Translations under genes and position numbers: made by a program
Origin: Vanilla planifolia
Lineage: Eukaryota; Streptophyta; Magnoliopsida; Asparagales; Orchidaceae
NCBI GenBank assembly: GCA_023846275.1
Contig: CM043875.1
Coordinates: 8,489,958-8,553,957 of the forward strand
Direction: 5' to 3'
Length of the DNA: 64,000 nt
Part shown: positions 63,967 through 64,000 of the stretch, one piece after another
Numbering within the stretch: position 1 is the stretch's first letter
Layout of the letters: the number at the start of each line of letters is the position of its first letter
The notes under the pieces: model-generated
Databases searched by the model: none
The model's input: only the letters and a program-made list of their open reading frames with translations
What the model was told of the DNA's origin: nothing

Positions 63967-64000
<34 letters not shown>
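63664..64000 (+). repeat. 3' LTR of element D, first ~340 bases
   Basis: Aligns with 56,887-57,180. The last about 30 bases are an (AT)n run (63,970-64,000), where the window ends. Confidence 0.75.

Larger units (their letters stand above)
56887..64000 (+). mobile_element. Ty3/gypsy Tekay/Del-type chromovirus D (3' LTR truncated by the window)
   Basis: A full-layout element in plus orientation: 5' LTR 56,887-59,135, primer site, gag, protease, RT, RNase H, integrase, chromodomain-type tail, and the beginning of the 3' LTR from 63,664. The two LTR starts align well over the roughly 340 bases visible. The C-terminal integrase segment (about 63,300-63,640), with its VPNIFHVS-like wording and final chromodomain-like stretch, places it with Tekay/Del chromoviruses. 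It is broken with many breaks. Age cannot be judged well without the whole 3' LTR, but the visible LTR parts have clearly diverged. Confidence 0.85.

Noticed and set aside
1-64000. Organellar or bacterial origin because of the high AT content
   Set aside because: LUX, plant LTR retrotransposons with initiator-Met primer sites, and the absence of organellar genes or operons point to nuclear plant DNA.

Overview
The window looks like nuclear DNA from a flowering plant: very AT-rich, and made mostly of overlapping, decayed LTR retrotransposons around one intact host gene. That gene, at 23,410-24,423 on the minus strand, encodes a LUX ARRHYTHMO / PCL1-type GARP transcription factor, the DNA-binding arm of the circadian Evening Complex. 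Its flank carries plausible clock sites: an evening-element-like motif, a GATTCG LUX-binding site and a G-box. I cannot name the species from sequence alone. The gene is diagnostic of land plants, and a monocot or early-diverging angiosperm is only a guess.

Layout: 1-8.6 kb is an old minus-strand Ty3/gypsy chromovirus (element A) with a GC-richer block of about 0.8 kb inside it. 8.6-9.8 kb holds nothing I recognise. 9.8-22.4 kb is a nest: a minus-strand Ty1/copia fossil is cut within its integrase region by a plus-strand copia element (12,944-21,748) with 2.8 and 3.1 kb LTRs and a GTTAC target duplication. 22.4-24.95 kb is the LUX locus. 24.95-26.2 kb is unassigned. 26.2-45.4 kb holds further minus-strand chromovirus relics (B, C and a separate gag-protease piece). 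The best-preserved transposon feature of the window, a 3.1 kb solo LTR with perfect TG...CA ends and an exact AAATC target duplication (36,836-39,949), lies inside C. 45.4-56.8 kb is mixed debris: copia LTR-like pieces in both orientations, a LINE-type ORF1 relic with a DUF4283-like segment, and another gypsy gag-protease piece. 56.9 kb to the end is a plus-strand Tekay/Del-type chromovirus (element D) whose 3' LTR runs off the window.

Only LUX looks like a functional gene. Everything else recognisable is transposon fossil, and most long open frames here are chance frames in other genes or in LTRs. I found no tRNA, rRNA, CRISPR array or prokaryotic-type operon, and no undescribed multi-gene system. 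The main points of interest are the regulatory sites around LUX, a possible spliced 3' UTR, the datable nesting order of the elements, and some odd structures within LTRs.
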